Below are positions 28,730-37,029 of a stretch of DNA of 64,000 nt, piece by piece. Below the pieces are notes generated by a model. That model was given only the letters and a program-made list of their open reading frames with translations. It was not told the DNA's origin and did not search any database. A program made the translations under genes and the position numbers. Source of the DNA: Bauldia litoralis (GTDB lineage Bacteria > Pseudomonadota > Alphaproteobacteria > Rhizobiales > Kaistiaceae); contig CAMCWB010000012.1 of assembly GCA_945882315.1 (NCBI GenBank), positions 1 to 64,000 on the forward strand, given 5' to 3'. The first letter of the stretch is position 1; every line of letters starts with the position of its first letter.

Positions 28730-30838
28730 CTACGCCGCTTTGATCCACACCCGGTTGTCATGGAAGGCGGCCCCGCCATAGGGCGCCACCGGATCGGCGC
28801 CGGTCAGCGTGTTGATGCCGCGGCCGTCGGGATAGGCGGCGTTCGGCCAGATGCCCTCGGCGATGACGACACCACGCCGCAGCCCGTCGAAATGCCGGGC
28901 ATGAAGGGTCACGACGCCGCGGTCATTGCCCATCCGGACAAGCGTCCCGTCGGCAATGCCGTGGTCGCCGGCATCCTCGGGATGGATCATCACCTCCGGC
29001 CGGCCGCCCTCTTTCGCAGTGCCCGACGGCGTCTCGTTGAAGGACGAGTTGAGGAAGGAGCGCGCCGGCGAGGTCGCCAGCCGGAAGGGATGCTCGCCAT
29101 TGGCTGCCTCGCTGGTCGGCCAGTAATCCGGCAGCGACGGCAGCGACGTCCACGGCCCCATCGTACCGTTATTCGGCGCCTGCACCGCCGGCCATTCCGG
29201 CTTGAAGCGGAACTTGCCGTCCGGATATCCAAAGCCGTCCAGGTAATGAGCGCGTGCGAACTCCGGCTGGCAGTCGATCCAGCGCTTCTCACGAAGCGCC
29301 TCGAAGGTGCCCCAGCCGGAATGGCGCAGCATCCAGTCGATATGCTCGCGCTCGCTCATCGCGAATCCGGGATGGTCGAAGCCGAGCCGCTTTGCCAGGC
29401 CCGCGAAGACCTGATGGTTGGTCCGGCACTCCTGCGGCGGCTCGATCAGCTTCGGCCCGAACAGAATGTATTGGTGGCCGCCGCCCTTGTAGACGTCGTC
29501 ATGCTCCATGAACATCGTCGCCGGCAGCAGGATGTCGGCCATCGCCGCGGTGTCGGTCATGATCTGCTCATGGACGCAGACGAAGAGGTCGTCGCGCGCG
29601 AAGCCGCGCCGCACCTTCTCCTGCTCCGGCGCCACCGACATCGGATTGGTGTTCTGGATCAGCATCGCCGTCACCGGCGGCCCGCCTTGCAAAGTGTCGT
29701 CCTCGCCGCAGAGGATCGCGCCGATGCGCGACTGGTCGAGCTGGCGCACCGACGGGTCGCGGATGTCGAGCCCCTCGATCATCGTCTTGTTCAGATGATA
29801 GATCGCGCCATTGTTATGGAAGGCGCCGCCGCCCTCATATTGCCAGGCGCCGGTGATCGCCGCGATCGACGCCGCCGCATGCATCGAGACCGCGCCGTTC
29901 CGCGAGCGCGTGAAGCCGTAGCCGAGACGGAAATAGGTCCGCTTGCGCTCGCCGATCAGTTTGGCGAAAGCCTCGATATCCTCAACCGGCAACCCGGTGA
30001 TCGCCGAGGCCCATTCCGGCGTCTTCGAGCGGAGATGCGCTTCGAGCTCGCGCGGCACGTCCGTATATTTTTCGAGATAGTCGCGGTCGGCATAGCCGTC
30101 GCGGAAAAGGATATGCATCGCCGCGCAAGCGAGCGCCGCATCGGTGCCCGGCCGCAGGCACAGTCCAAGGTCGGCCTGCCGGAGCGTCTCGGTGCGGTAG
30201 ATGTCGATCGCGACGATCTTGGCGCCGCGTTCCTTCCGCGCCTTGACCGCATGGGTCATCACATTGATCTGCGTCGAGACGACATTCGTCCCCCATATCA
30301 CGACGCAATCCGAGACCGCCATCTCGCGCGGATCGGGACCGGCGAGCCGCCCGGTGCCGGCGATATAGCCGGTCCAGGCCGGGTTGGTGCAGATCGTGTC
30401 GAACTGCTCGGAGTAGCGCCCGGCATGGCGAAGGCGATGGACGCCGTCGCGCTGCACGAGTCCCATCGTGCCGGCATAGAAATACGGCCAGACCGTCTCG
30501 CTGCCGTAGCGCGCCGCGGCGCTCTGGAATTTCTCGGCAACGATGTCGATCGCATCGTCCCAGTCGAGCCGCTGCCAGGCAGCCGGGTCACGCCAGTCGC
30601 GCGCCCCTTTCTCGCCGACGCGCCGCAGGGGATGGACGAGCCGGTCCGGGTTGTGGATGCGCTCGGCATACCGGGCGACCTTCGCGCAGATCACCCCGGC
30701 CGTGTAATCGTGATCCTTCGCCCCATGCACGCGCCCGATCGTACGCTCGTCCAGCACCTCGATTTCGAGAGCGCAGGTCGACGGGCAGTCATGCGGACAG
30801 GCCGAGTAATGCAGCTTCGACGACAGCGGTCGGTTCAT
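28730..30838 (-). CDS. Molybdopterin oxidoreductase (DMSO reductase / formate dehydrogenase-like family)
   Basis: This 702-residue protein binds bis-MGD and an N-terminal 4Fe-4S cluster through C14-x3-C18-x3-C22-x28-C51. Further family landmarks are the VWPYFYAGTMGLVQRDG region, WTGYIAGTGRLAGPDPREM and VIWGTNVVSTQ. The C-terminal molybdopterin dinucleotide-binding fold shows HPEDAGDHGIADGTLVRMGNDRGV. There is no Tat signal, so it is likely cytoplasmic. It stands alone, with no electron-transfer subunits next to it, so the substrate (formate, an N- or S-oxide or another) cannot be assigned. MoaDE for its cofactor are encoded at 41 kb. Confidence 0.88.
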   Translation of the reverse strand: MNRPLSSKLHYSACPHDCPSTCALEIEVLDERTIGRVHGAKDHDYTAGVICAKVARYAERIHNPDRLVHPLRRVGEKGARDWRDPAAWQRLDWDDAIDIVAEKFQSAAARYGSETVWPYFYAGTMGLVQRDGVHRLRHAGRYSEQFDTICTNPAWTGYIAGTGRLAGPDPREMAVSDCVVIWGTNVVSTQINVMTHAVKARKERGAKIVAIDIYRTETLRQADLGLCLRPGTDAALACAAMHILFRDGYADRDYLEKYTDVPRELEAHLRSKTPEWASAITGLPVEDIEAFAKLIGERKRTYFRLGYGFTRSRNGAVSMHAAASIAAITGAWQYEGGGAFHNNGAIYHLNKTMIEGLDIRDPSVRQLDQSRIGAILCGEDDTLQGGPPVTAMLIQNTNPMSVAPEQEKVRRGFARDDLFVCVHEQIMTDTAAMADILLPATMFMEHDDVYKGGGHQYILFGPKLIEPPQECRTNHQVFAGLAKRLGFDHPGFAMSEREHIDWMLRHSGWGTFEALREKRWIDCQPEFARAHYLDGFGYPDGKFRFKPEWPAVQAPNNGTMGPWTSLPSLPDYWPTSEAANGEHPFRLATSPARSFLNSSFNETPSGTAKEGGRPEVMIHPEDAGDHGIADGTLVRMGNDRGVVTLHARHFDGLRRGVVIAEGIWPNAAYPDGRGINTLTGADPVAPYGGAAFHDNRVWIKAA

Positions 30839-30885
30839 GGCGGAAGGGTCGGCCCGGAGACGAAGGGTGTCAATCAGGGTTTCAT

Positions 30886-30914
30886 TTGTTTTCGGACCGT
30901 AAGAGACCTATTTT
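30886..30914 (+). promoter_or_regulatory. Sigma-70-like promoter for hicBA
   Basis: A TTGTTT box (30886-30891) and a TATTTT box (30909-30914) are separated by exactly 17 bases, 22 bases before the hicB ATG. The region is visibly more A+T-rich than its surroundings. An autoregulated operator would be expected to overlap it, but I see no clear palindrome. Confidence 0.6.
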
Positions 30915-30936
30915 CAGCCGATCGGAGAGCATCCCT

Positions 30937-31140
30937 ATGAAAATCAAAGTTGTTATTCACGAGGCGGAGGAAGGCGGATTCTGGGCTGAAGTTCCCGCAA
31001 TCCCCGGCTGTGCTACCCAGGGCGAAACGATCGATGAGCTCCTGGCAAATCTCCAAGAAGCCATCGAGGGCTGCCTGTCTGTCGAAATTGCTGAGCCAAA
31101 GCCGGGCGGGACAGACAGGATTCTGGAAATCGCCGTATGA
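30937..31140 (+). CDS. hicB: HicB-like antitoxin
   Basis: This 67-residue protein has the partial RNase H-like HicB fold. The sequence MKIKVVIHEAEEGGFWAEV, then PAIPGCATQGETIDELLANL and a short C-terminal strand, is the canonical pattern. It neutralises HicA by binding over its active site. No C-terminal helix-turn-helix or ribbon-helix-helix DNA-binding domain is present, so it is the short form. The ATG at 30937 starts the conserved strand. Its stop overlaps the hicA start (ATGA). Gene order is antitoxin first. Confidence 0.9.
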   Translation: MKIKVVIHEAEEGGFWAEVPAIPGCATQGETIDELLANLQEAIEGCLSVEIAEPKPGGTDRILEIAV

Positions 31141-31346
31141 GGTCGATTGCCGGCCGCGAGTTCGTCCGCATGGTTGAGCGGCGCGGTTGGCAACTGCTCC
31201 GCATCAACGGATCACATCACATATATGGAAAACCCGGAAGCATCGTCCGGCTTTCGATACCGGTTCATGGTAGTCAGCCGTTAAAGGCTGGATTGTTGCG
31301 GCACCTCTCAAAGCTCGCGGATATTCCCGAAGACGAATTGCGATAG
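31137..31346 (+). CDS. hicA: HicA-like mRNA interferase toxin
   Basis: This 69-residue double-stranded-RNA-binding-like fold protein cleaves mRNA in a ribosome-independent way. It has the family pattern GREFVRMVERRGWQLLRINGSHHIYGKPG, with the catalytic His in GSHHIY, then VRLSIPVHG and a C-terminal LKAGLLRHLSKLADIPEDEL helix. It is coupled to hicB by a 4-base overlap and forms a type II toxin-antitoxin pair. It looks intact. The lower G+C of the pair suggests horizontal acquisition. Confidence 0.9.
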   Translation: MRSIAGREFVRMVERRGWQLLRINGSHHIYGKPGSIVRLSIPVHGSQPLKAGLLRHLSKLADIPEDELR

Positions 31347-31369
31347 CCGCCAAGCGGTTCGTCGCGGGC

Positions 31370-32389
31370 TCACCCCACCCGCGGCATCACCTCATGCGCC
31401 AGCAGCTCGGTCGCATCCGCCACCTTGGCAAACGGAATCCCGCCGAGATCCATCTGGCCGAGATAGCGATCGTGCCGGAACAAGCCCTTCGCCTTGCCGA
31501 TCTTATCGATGATCTCCTGCGGGCTGCCGACATAGAGCGGGCCGTCCGGCCCGGCGCGCTTGTCGAACTCCTCGCGGCTGACCTCCATCGCATATTTGCC
31601 CTTCACCGCATGCTCGCGGAAATAGGCGGCGTAGTGGGGGTAGAAGGTGTCGCGGGCCTTTTGTGAATCCTTCTCGACATAGAGATGCCCGGCGATGGCA
31701 ACTTTCAGCGCCGCCGCATCATGCCCGACCTCCTTGCCCGCCTGCCGGTAGGCCTCGATCTGCGGCGCGAACTTCGCCGGTGGCTGCGTGATGTTGGCGA
31801 GCGTCAGCGGCAGGCCGAGCTTGCCCGCTCTCACCGCGCTTTCCGGAGTGCCGCCGACGCCGATCCAGACCGGCAGCCTGCCCTTCGCCGGCCGCGGCGA
31901 GATTTCCGCATCTTCCAGCGGCGTCCGGTATTTGCCGCTCCAGGTGACGCGTTCCGACGCATCGAGCTTCATCAGGAGGTCGAGCTTCTCGGCAAAGACC
32001 GCGTCATAGTCGGCGAGGTCGACGCCGAAAAGCGCGAAGGATTCGATGAAGGCGCCGCGCCCGACGGTGATCTCGGCCCGCCCGCCCGAAACCAGGTCGA
32101 GGGTCGCGAAATCCTGGTAGACGCGCACCGGGTCGAGCGTCGGCAGGATGGTCACCGTGCTGGTCAGCCGGATGCTGCGCGTCGCCGCGCCGATCGCCGC
32201 CAGGACCACGGCCGGCGAGGCCGCCGCCATGTCGAGCCGGTGATGCTCACCGACGCCGAACACAGATAGCCCGACATCGTCGGCAAGCCGCGCCGCGCCG
32301 AGCACCTCGCCCATGCGCTTGGCGAAGGACGGCGCGGCCCCGGTCGCGTCGCGCGTCAGGTCGGCGAAGGTATAAAGACCGATTTCCAT
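31370..32389 (-). CDS. LLM-class flavin-dependent oxidoreductase
   Basis: This 339-residue bacterial luciferase-like monooxygenase has a TIM barrel and uses FMN or F420. Recognisable parts are MEIGLYTFADLTRD, DVGLSVFGVGEHHRLDMAAASPAVVLAAIGAATRSIRLTS (split here across strands), DLVSGGRAEITVGRGAF and LPVWIGVGGTPESAVRAGKLGLP, then the C-terminal VGSPQEIIDKI. It is close to the alkanal monooxygenase-like LLM group. It is divergent from rlmJ with a 67-base spacer. The substrate is unknown. Confidence 0.88.
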   Translation of the reverse strand: MEIGLYTFADLTRDATGAAPSFAKRMGEVLGAARLADDVGLSVFGVGEHHRLDMAAASPAVVLAAIGAATRSIRLTSTVTILPTLDPVRVYQDFATLDLVSGGRAEITVGRGAFIESFALFGVDLADYDAVFAEKLDLLMKLDASERVTWSGKYRTPLEDAEISPRPAKGRLPVWIGVGGTPESAVRAGKLGLPLTLANITQPPAKFAPQIEAYRQAGKEVGHDAAALKVAIAGHLYVEKDSQKARDTFYPHYAAYFREHAVKGKYAMEVSREEFDKRAGPDGPLYVGSPQEIIDKIGKAKGLFRHDRYLGQMDLGGIPFAKVADATELLAHEVMPRVG

Positions 32390-32456
32390 TGGCGAATTTG
32401 TTCCTGTCGAAAGATTTCACTTGGCCGGATCATGCCCCAGTGGCAACCAGTTGGCC

Positions 32457-33314
32457 ATGAACTATCGCCACGCCTTTCATGCCGGCAACTTCGCCGACGT
32501 GGTCAAGCACGCCGTACTCGCGCTGCTCATCGAGCGGCTGAAGGAGAAGGAAGCCGCCTTCCGGGTGATCGACACCCATGCCGGTACCGGCTTCTACGAT
32601 CTGACCGCCAGCCAGGCGGCCCGCACCGGAGAATGGCGGCAGGGCATCGGCCGCCTGATGACGCACACGCTCGACCCGGCCCTGACCGACCTGTTGCAGC
32701 CCTATCTGACCGTCCTCAAGATCGCCAATGGCGGCGGCGAGCTGACCCGCTATCCCGGCTCGCCCTGGATCGCCCGCGAGTTGATGCGCCGGCAGGACCG
32801 GCTGACCGCCTGCGAATTGCACCCCGAAGACGCGGCGACGCTCCGCGACCTCTTCGAGGGCGACCGTCAGGTCAAGACCATCATGCTCGACGGCTGGCTG
32901 GCGCTGGGCTCCTTCGTGCCGCCGAAAGAACGTCGCGGTCTCGTCCTCGTCGATCCGCCCTTCGAGGAGCGCGACGACTTCGACAAGCTCGTTAGCGGCC
33001 TAAAGGCCGCGCACCGGCGCTGGCCGGCAGGCACCTACGCGCTCTGGTATCCGGTCAAGGATGTCGTCGCGATCGACCGCTTTCGTGCCGACCTGGCGCG
33101 GAGCGAAATTCCCCGCATCATCCGCGCCGAGCTCCTGATCCGCAGCCGTGCTGCGACCGGGCGCTTCAACGGCACCGGCCTGGTCATCTGCAACCCGCCC
33201 TGGAAGTTCGAGGAGACGCTGGCAGCACTTCTGGCCGGTCTCGCGCCCCATCTCGCCGATGGACCCGGCGCCGGCAAGGTGATCGACGTCATAGCCGGCG
33301 AGCAGAAGGCCTAG
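32457..33314 (+). CDS. rlmJ: 23S rRNA (adenine(2030)-N(6))-methyltransferase
   Basis: This 285-residue SAM-dependent methyltransferase modifies A2030 of 23S rRNA. It starts MNYRHAFHAGNFADVVKH, the hallmark of RlmJ, followed by DTHAGTGFYDL (SAM-binding), YPGSPWIARELMR, and the catalytic LVDPPFE (DPPF motif). I chose the ATG at 32457 because it begins this conserved motif. It has the normal length and is followed 17 bases later by the TPR gene. Confidence 0.96.
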   Translation: MNYRHAFHAGNFADVVKHAVLALLIERLKEKEAAFRVIDTHAGTGFYDLTASQAARTGEWRQGIGRLMTHTLDPALTDLLQPYLTVLKIANGGGELTRYPGSPWIARELMRRQDRLTACELHPEDAATLRDLFEGDRQVKTIMLDGWLALGSFVPPKERRGLVLVDPPFEERDDFDKLVSGLKAAHRRWPAGTYALWYPVKDVVAIDRFRADLARSEIPRIIRAELLIRSRAATGRFNGTGLVICNPPWKFEETLAALLAGLAPHLADGPGAGKVIDVIAGEQKA

Positions 33315-33331
33315 GATAGAACCGCGACCTC

Positions 33332-34948
33332 ATGCCAGAGAGAGTCCGAATGCACGCCCGTGCCATCGCCCTTTTCGCCATCGCGCTGCTCGTCGGCCCG
33401 GCCGGCGTCCTCGCCTCGACCGACCAGGACCGCGAACGCTGCGCCGCGTTCCAAGCCGACCCCAACTTCGCCATCGAAAGCTGTTCGCGCATCATCGACG
33501 ACAACGATGTCGGCCGCGACCGCCTGGTCGAGGCCCTGTCGGGACGCGGCGAAGCCTATGAGCTGAAGGGCGAGGTCGCAAACGCGCTCCTCGACTACAG
33601 TGCTGCAATCGAGCTCGATCCGGACTATGTCTTCCTCTGGGTCAATCGCGGCGAGGCCTATGCCGCGTCGGGCGACCATGACAGCGCCATCGCCGATTTC
33701 AGCGAGGCGATCCGTCTTGCGCCCGAGAATGACGGTGCGTTTCTCGCCCGCGGCGATTCCTATCGCGCCAAAGGCGACTACGACCTCGCCATCGACGACT
33801 ACAGCGAGGTCATCAAGCTCCGGCCCGACATGATGGCCTATTTCAACCGCGCCATGGCCTACAACGCCAAGGGTGACCTCGACCTCGCTATCATCGGCTA
33901 TGGCGAGGCGATCAAGATGAACCCGCGCGCCGCGACGTCCTTCTACAATCGCGGCAATGCCTATCTCGACAAGGGCGAATTCGATCTTGCCATCGCCGAC
34001 TACGACGTGGCGATCCGCATCGAGCCGGATAGTGCTGCGGCCTGGCTGAACCGCGGCGCCGCCTGGCAGGAAAAGGGCGATCTCGATCGCGCCGTGGCCG
34101 ATTTCGACGAGGGCGTCCGCCTCGATCCCGCCAATCCCAACTCCTTGGTCAACCGGGGCAATGTGCATTACGCCAAGGGCGACTTCGACCGCGCGATCAC
34201 CGACTACAAATCGGCCCTCGCGCTCGATGCGAAGAACGCCTCCATCCACTTCAACCTCGGCCTCGCCCTTCACAGCAAGGACGATTCAGAGGCCGCCCTT
34301 GCCGCCTTCAATGACGCGCTGAGGCTCGAACCGTCATGCGCCGATATCCTCGCCTCGCGCGGCGAGGTGCAGCTCTACGTCGGCGAGACCGACAAGGCAG
34401 AAGCCGACTACAACGCAGCCCTGAAGCTCGATCCGAAGAATGCCGCCGCCTGGTACGGCCTCGGCAGCGTCGACCAGGCGCGCGACGACCACCGCAAGGC
34501 CGTCGAGCACTTCGCAAAGGCGATCGAACTCGACCCGAAGGATCCCGAAGCGCTCAACGGCCGCTGCTACTCGCTGGCCATCACCGACCGGCTACAGGAG
34601 GCCCTGGCCGACTGCGACGCGTCGCTGGCGCTCGCCCCCGCCGACTACCGCACGCTCGACAGCCGCGGCTTCACCTTCCTCAAGCTCGGCGATCTCGACA
34701 AGGCGATCGCCGATTTCGACGCCGCCCTCGCCCAAGCTCCCCAGCTCACGGAATCGCTCTATGGCCGCGGCATCGCCAAGGCGCGTAAAGGCGACATGGA
34801 CGGAAGCGGCGCCGACATCGCCGCGGCTATCGCGGTCATGCCCACCATCGGGGAGGATTTCGTGGCCTATGGCATCCCCCGCCTTGACCCGCCGCAGGGC
34901 GCGGCGCATCTTCGTCAGGCACTACCAAAACCGGGGTTCCAGCCATGA
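33332..34948 (+). CDS. Secreted TPR-repeat protein
   Basis: This 538-residue protein has an N-terminal signal peptide (MHARAIALFAIALLVGPAGV) followed by about 13-14 tetratricopeptide repeats of roughly 34 residues (pattern 'A...RGxAYxxKGDYDLAIxDYSEAIKLxP'). It is therefore an exported protein-interaction scaffold. The first ATG is at 33332, but ATG 33350 gives the cleaner signal peptide. Its stop overlaps the ATG of the next secreted gene (ATGA at 34945-34948), which itself overlaps the RNase T2 gene. This makes a three-gene secreted operon. Confidence 0.85.
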   Translation: MPERVRMHARAIALFAIALLVGPAGVLASTDQDRERCAAFQADPNFAIESCSRIIDDNDVGRDRLVEALSGRGEAYELKGEVANALLDYSAAIELDPDYVFLWVNRGEAYAASGDHDSAIADFSEAIRLAPENDGAFLARGDSYRAKGDYDLAIDDYSEVIKLRPDMMAYFNRAMAYNAKGDLDLAIIGYGEAIKMNPRAATSFYNRGNAYLDKGEFDLAIADYDVAIRIEPDSAAAWLNRGAAWQEKGDLDRAVADFDEGVRLDPANPNSLVNRGNVHYAKGDFDRAITDYKSALALDAKNASIHFNLGLALHSKDDSEAALAAFNDALRLEPSCADILASRGEVQLYVGETDKAEADYNAALKLDPKNAAAWYGLGSVDQARDDHRKAVEHFAKAIELDPKDPEALNGRCYSLAITDRLQEALADCDASLALAPADYRTLDSRGFTFLKLGDLDKAIADFDAALAQAPQLTESLYGRGIAKARKGDMDGSGADIAAAIAVMPTIGEDFVAYGIPRLDPPQGAAHLRQALPKPGFQP

Positions 34949-35355
34949 TCCGCCTTGCCGTCGGACTTCTCGCTTTCGCCTTCCTGGCGGCGCCTGCCAA
35001 CGCCTATCCGAGCTGGTGGCGCGGCACACTGCCCGGCTGCGAGTCGCCTGCCGTGCTCGCCAAGGTGCAGAAGAAGATCGCCTATGGCTCGCCGCGCGTC
35101 CTCGGCTACAACATTGCGATCCAGCAGATCGAGGGCATCACTCAAAACGACATCAAGGCGCATGAGAAGAGCCTGATCGACCGCCGCTATTGCAGCGCGA
35201 CGGCCTGGCTTTCCAATGGCAAGCAATCCGAGGTGGTCTATCTGATCGAAGCCTCGCAGGGCTTCGCCTCGATCGGCTTCAATGTCGAGTCCTGCCTGCC
35301 CGGCTATGACCGCTGGCGCGTCCACGACGCCTGGTGCCGTTCGATCCGACCTTGA
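34945..35355 (+). CDS. Small secreted four-Cys protein, partner of RNase T2
   Basis: This 136-residue protein has a signal peptide (residues 1-20, cleavage after PANA) and four Cys in the mature part (GC32ES, RYC, ESC, AWC), probably two disulfides. It contains QKKIAYGSPRVLGYNIAIQQIE and a C-terminal GFNVESCLPGYDRWRVHDAWCR. Rhizobial genomes often have a similar small protein next to RNase T2, from memory of the neighbourhood, so it may be a chaperone, inhibitor or co-factor of the nuclease. It is coupled at both ends: ATGA with the TPR gene and a 4-22-base overlap with the RNase gene. Confidence 0.7.
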   Translation: MIRLAVGLLAFAFLAAPANAYPSWWRGTLPGCESPAVLAKVQKKIAYGSPRVLGYNIAIQQIEGITQNDIKAHEKSLIDRRYCSATAWLSNGKQSEVVYLIEASQGFASIGFNVESCLPGYDRWRVHDAWCRSIRP

Positions 35356-35990
35356 GGAAAACCGTCCTCGCCTTTCTTGGTCTGCTCGCGGCCGGCTGCC
35401 TGCCGGCTCTCGCCGAGGACCAGCCCGGCGATTTCGATTTTTACGTCCTCGCGCTGTCCTGGTTGCCGACCTACTGCACGCTCGAGAACCAGCCCGACGA
35501 CGCCCAATGCGGCGTCGAGGAGCACGGCTTCATCCTGCACGGCCTCTGGCCGCAATATGAGAGCGGCTATCCCGAATATTGCTGGAGCGCGATGAGCGAC
35601 CGCATCTCGAATGCGACCATCCGTTCGATCTTCGAGATCATGCCGAGCGCTGGCCTCGCCCGCTACCAGTGGCGCAAGCACGGCATCTGCACCGGCCTTC
35701 GCCAGGACGCCTATTTCGCGGTCGCTCGCGACGCCTTCCGCAAGATCAAGGTGCCGGCGCAGTTCATCGATCCGCCCGAAGATGCGACGCGTGCCCCGCT
35801 TGATATCGAGCGGGCCTTCATCGCCGCCAATCCTGGCCTGCAGAGCAACGCCATCTCGGTCGCCTGCAAGAATCGCCATCTCAGCGATGTGCGCATCTGC
35901 CTGAGCAAAGACCTGCAATTTCGGGCCTGCCCCGAGGTCGATGCCGACTATTGCCGGACCCGGCAGATCGCCGTTCCGGCCATCCAATAA
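35334..35990 (+). CDS. Ribonuclease T2 family protein (active-site Glu replaced by Gln)
   Basis: This periplasmic endoribonuclease of about 212-218 residues has a signal peptide. A LLAAGC lipobox-like sequence is also present, so lipidation is possible. CAS I is intact (FILHGLWPQYE, catalytic His). CAS II reads YQWRKHGIC where the family has HEWxKHGTC, so Lys and His are kept but the acidic residue is Gln. The disulfide Cys are present. The start is GTG at 35334 or, more natural for coupling and the signal peptide, TTG at 35352 (TTGA overlap with the upstream stop). A terminator shared with the opposite gene follows. Confidence 0.85.
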   Translation: MPFDPTLRKTVLAFLGLLAAGCLPALAEDQPGDFDFYVLALSWLPTYCTLENQPDDAQCGVEEHGFILHGLWPQYESGYPEYCWSAMSDRISNATIRSIFEIMPSAGLARYQWRKHGICTGLRQDAYFAVARDAFRKIKVPAQFIDPPEDATRAPLDIERAFIAANPGLQSNAISVACKNRHLSDVRICLSKDLQFRACPEVDADYCRTRQIAVPAIQ

Positions 35991-36024
35991 GAAACGCCCC
36001 GCAAAGGCGGAGCCATGCGGGGCG
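35986..36024 (-). terminator. Intrinsic terminator of the porin gene
   Basis: A perfect 9-base stem (cgccccgca at 35995-36003 and its complement at 36016-36024) has a 12-base loop. On the minus strand it is followed by TTTCTTATT, a good U-tract, so it mainly ends the porin transcript. It could also act as a bidirectional stop for the RNase T2 operon. Confidence 0.7.
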
Positions 36025-36105
36025 TGGGCACCCTGGGGGGTGTGCTTTCCTGGCAATGCCGGGCGGTCTAGTTCCCGCCCCGCATCGCGATGCTTCGACT
36101 GCGCG

Positions 36106-36753
36106 TTAGAACTTCACGCCGACGCCGACCATGACGCCGTGCGAGGTCAGGCTCGCATCGGTTTCGCCGGAATCGAGCGTATAGCTCTCCGAGCCGAGAT
36201 CGGTGTAGCGGTACTCGACACGACCGAAGACGTTGTTGGTGAAGGCCGTTTCGATGCCCGCACCCGCCGTCCAGCCGATCGCCGTCTTGGAATCCGAACT
36301 GTTCAGGTCGCTCGCCTCGGCATTGGCGACCGCGAGGCCGCCGGTGCCGTAGACCATGAAGCGATCCATGGCGTAGCCAAGGCGGCCGCGCACGGTCCCG
36401 TTCCAGTCCGTGCCGAATTCGACGGCGGCATTGCTGCCCTCCTGGTCGTGATAGGTCACATCGCCTTCAAGACCGACGACGACACCGTTGCCGAGATCGA
36501 AATTGTAGCCGGTGAAGACGCCGCCGAGGAAGTTGTCGGTTTCGAAATCGCCCTGGTCGGTATCCATATCGGCCCATTCATATCCGGCGATGCCGCCGAC
36601 ATAGAAGCCGGTCCACGAAAAGGCGGGGTCGGGATTGTAGGTGGCTTCCGGAGCCGGCGTGTAGGTCTCCTGAGGAATGTCGGCCGCCAAGGCGCCCCCC
36701 ATTCCAGCGGAAAGTGCGATCAGGCTTGCGCCAAAAACGCGTACTCTAGACAT
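36106..36753 (-). CDS. Small outer-membrane beta-barrel protein (Omp25/Omp31-like porin family)
   Basis: This 215-residue protein has a signal peptide (about residues 1-23, cleavage after ALA). A short Pro/Thr-rich linker (PQETYTPAPEATYNPDP) is followed by an eight-stranded beta-barrel: SWTGFYVGGIAGYEWAD, ... GNGVVVGLEGDVTY, VRGRLGYAMDRFMVYGTGGLAVA, VFGRVEYRYTDLG and a terminal VMVGVGVKF ending in the Phe typical of outer-membrane proteins. I chose the ATG at 36753 because it begins the signal peptide and has GAGGAG in front. It resembles Omp25/Omp31-type proteins of Rhizobiales. It is divergent from the reductase gene. Confidence 0.88.
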   Translation of the reverse strand: MSRVRVFGASLIALSAGMGGALAADIPQETYTPAPEATYNPDPAFSWTGFYVGGIAGYEWADMDTDQGDFETDNFLGGVFTGYNFDLGNGVVVGLEGDVTYHDQEGSNAAVEFGTDWNGTVRGRLGYAMDRFMVYGTGGLAVANAEASDLNSSDSKTAIGWTAGAGIETAFTNNVFGRVEYRYTDLGSESYTLDSGETDASLTSHGVMVGVGVKF

Positions 36754-37029
36754 TCTCGTTCTCCTCAAAACATTGGCGTAGGGACGGCGTTTCCGCTTGG
36801 ACGACCGTCCCGCATAGTCCGCAGATGACCCCGGCAATGGGGCGACAAGGCAGGCGGAATGCGGCGCCCGCCGGGCGATGACAAGGCGCAATAAGGCGTG
36901 TCCGAAATGCCACGTCTTCAGGGAGTTAAGCCGTAGACGCCTCTGGATTCCTTGATTTCTGGCGCTATCTTGGCGGTCGATCGACCCGCCATTGCCCTTT
37001 CCGGGCTTGAGAGAGGTTCCGCCCCCAAA

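Noticed and set aside
28583-30940. Plus-strand open frame of 785 codons
   Set aside because: It lies antisense to the molybdopterin oxidoreductase, is rich in Arg, His, Gly and Pro, and shows no domain. Such shadows are common in two-thirds G+C DNA.
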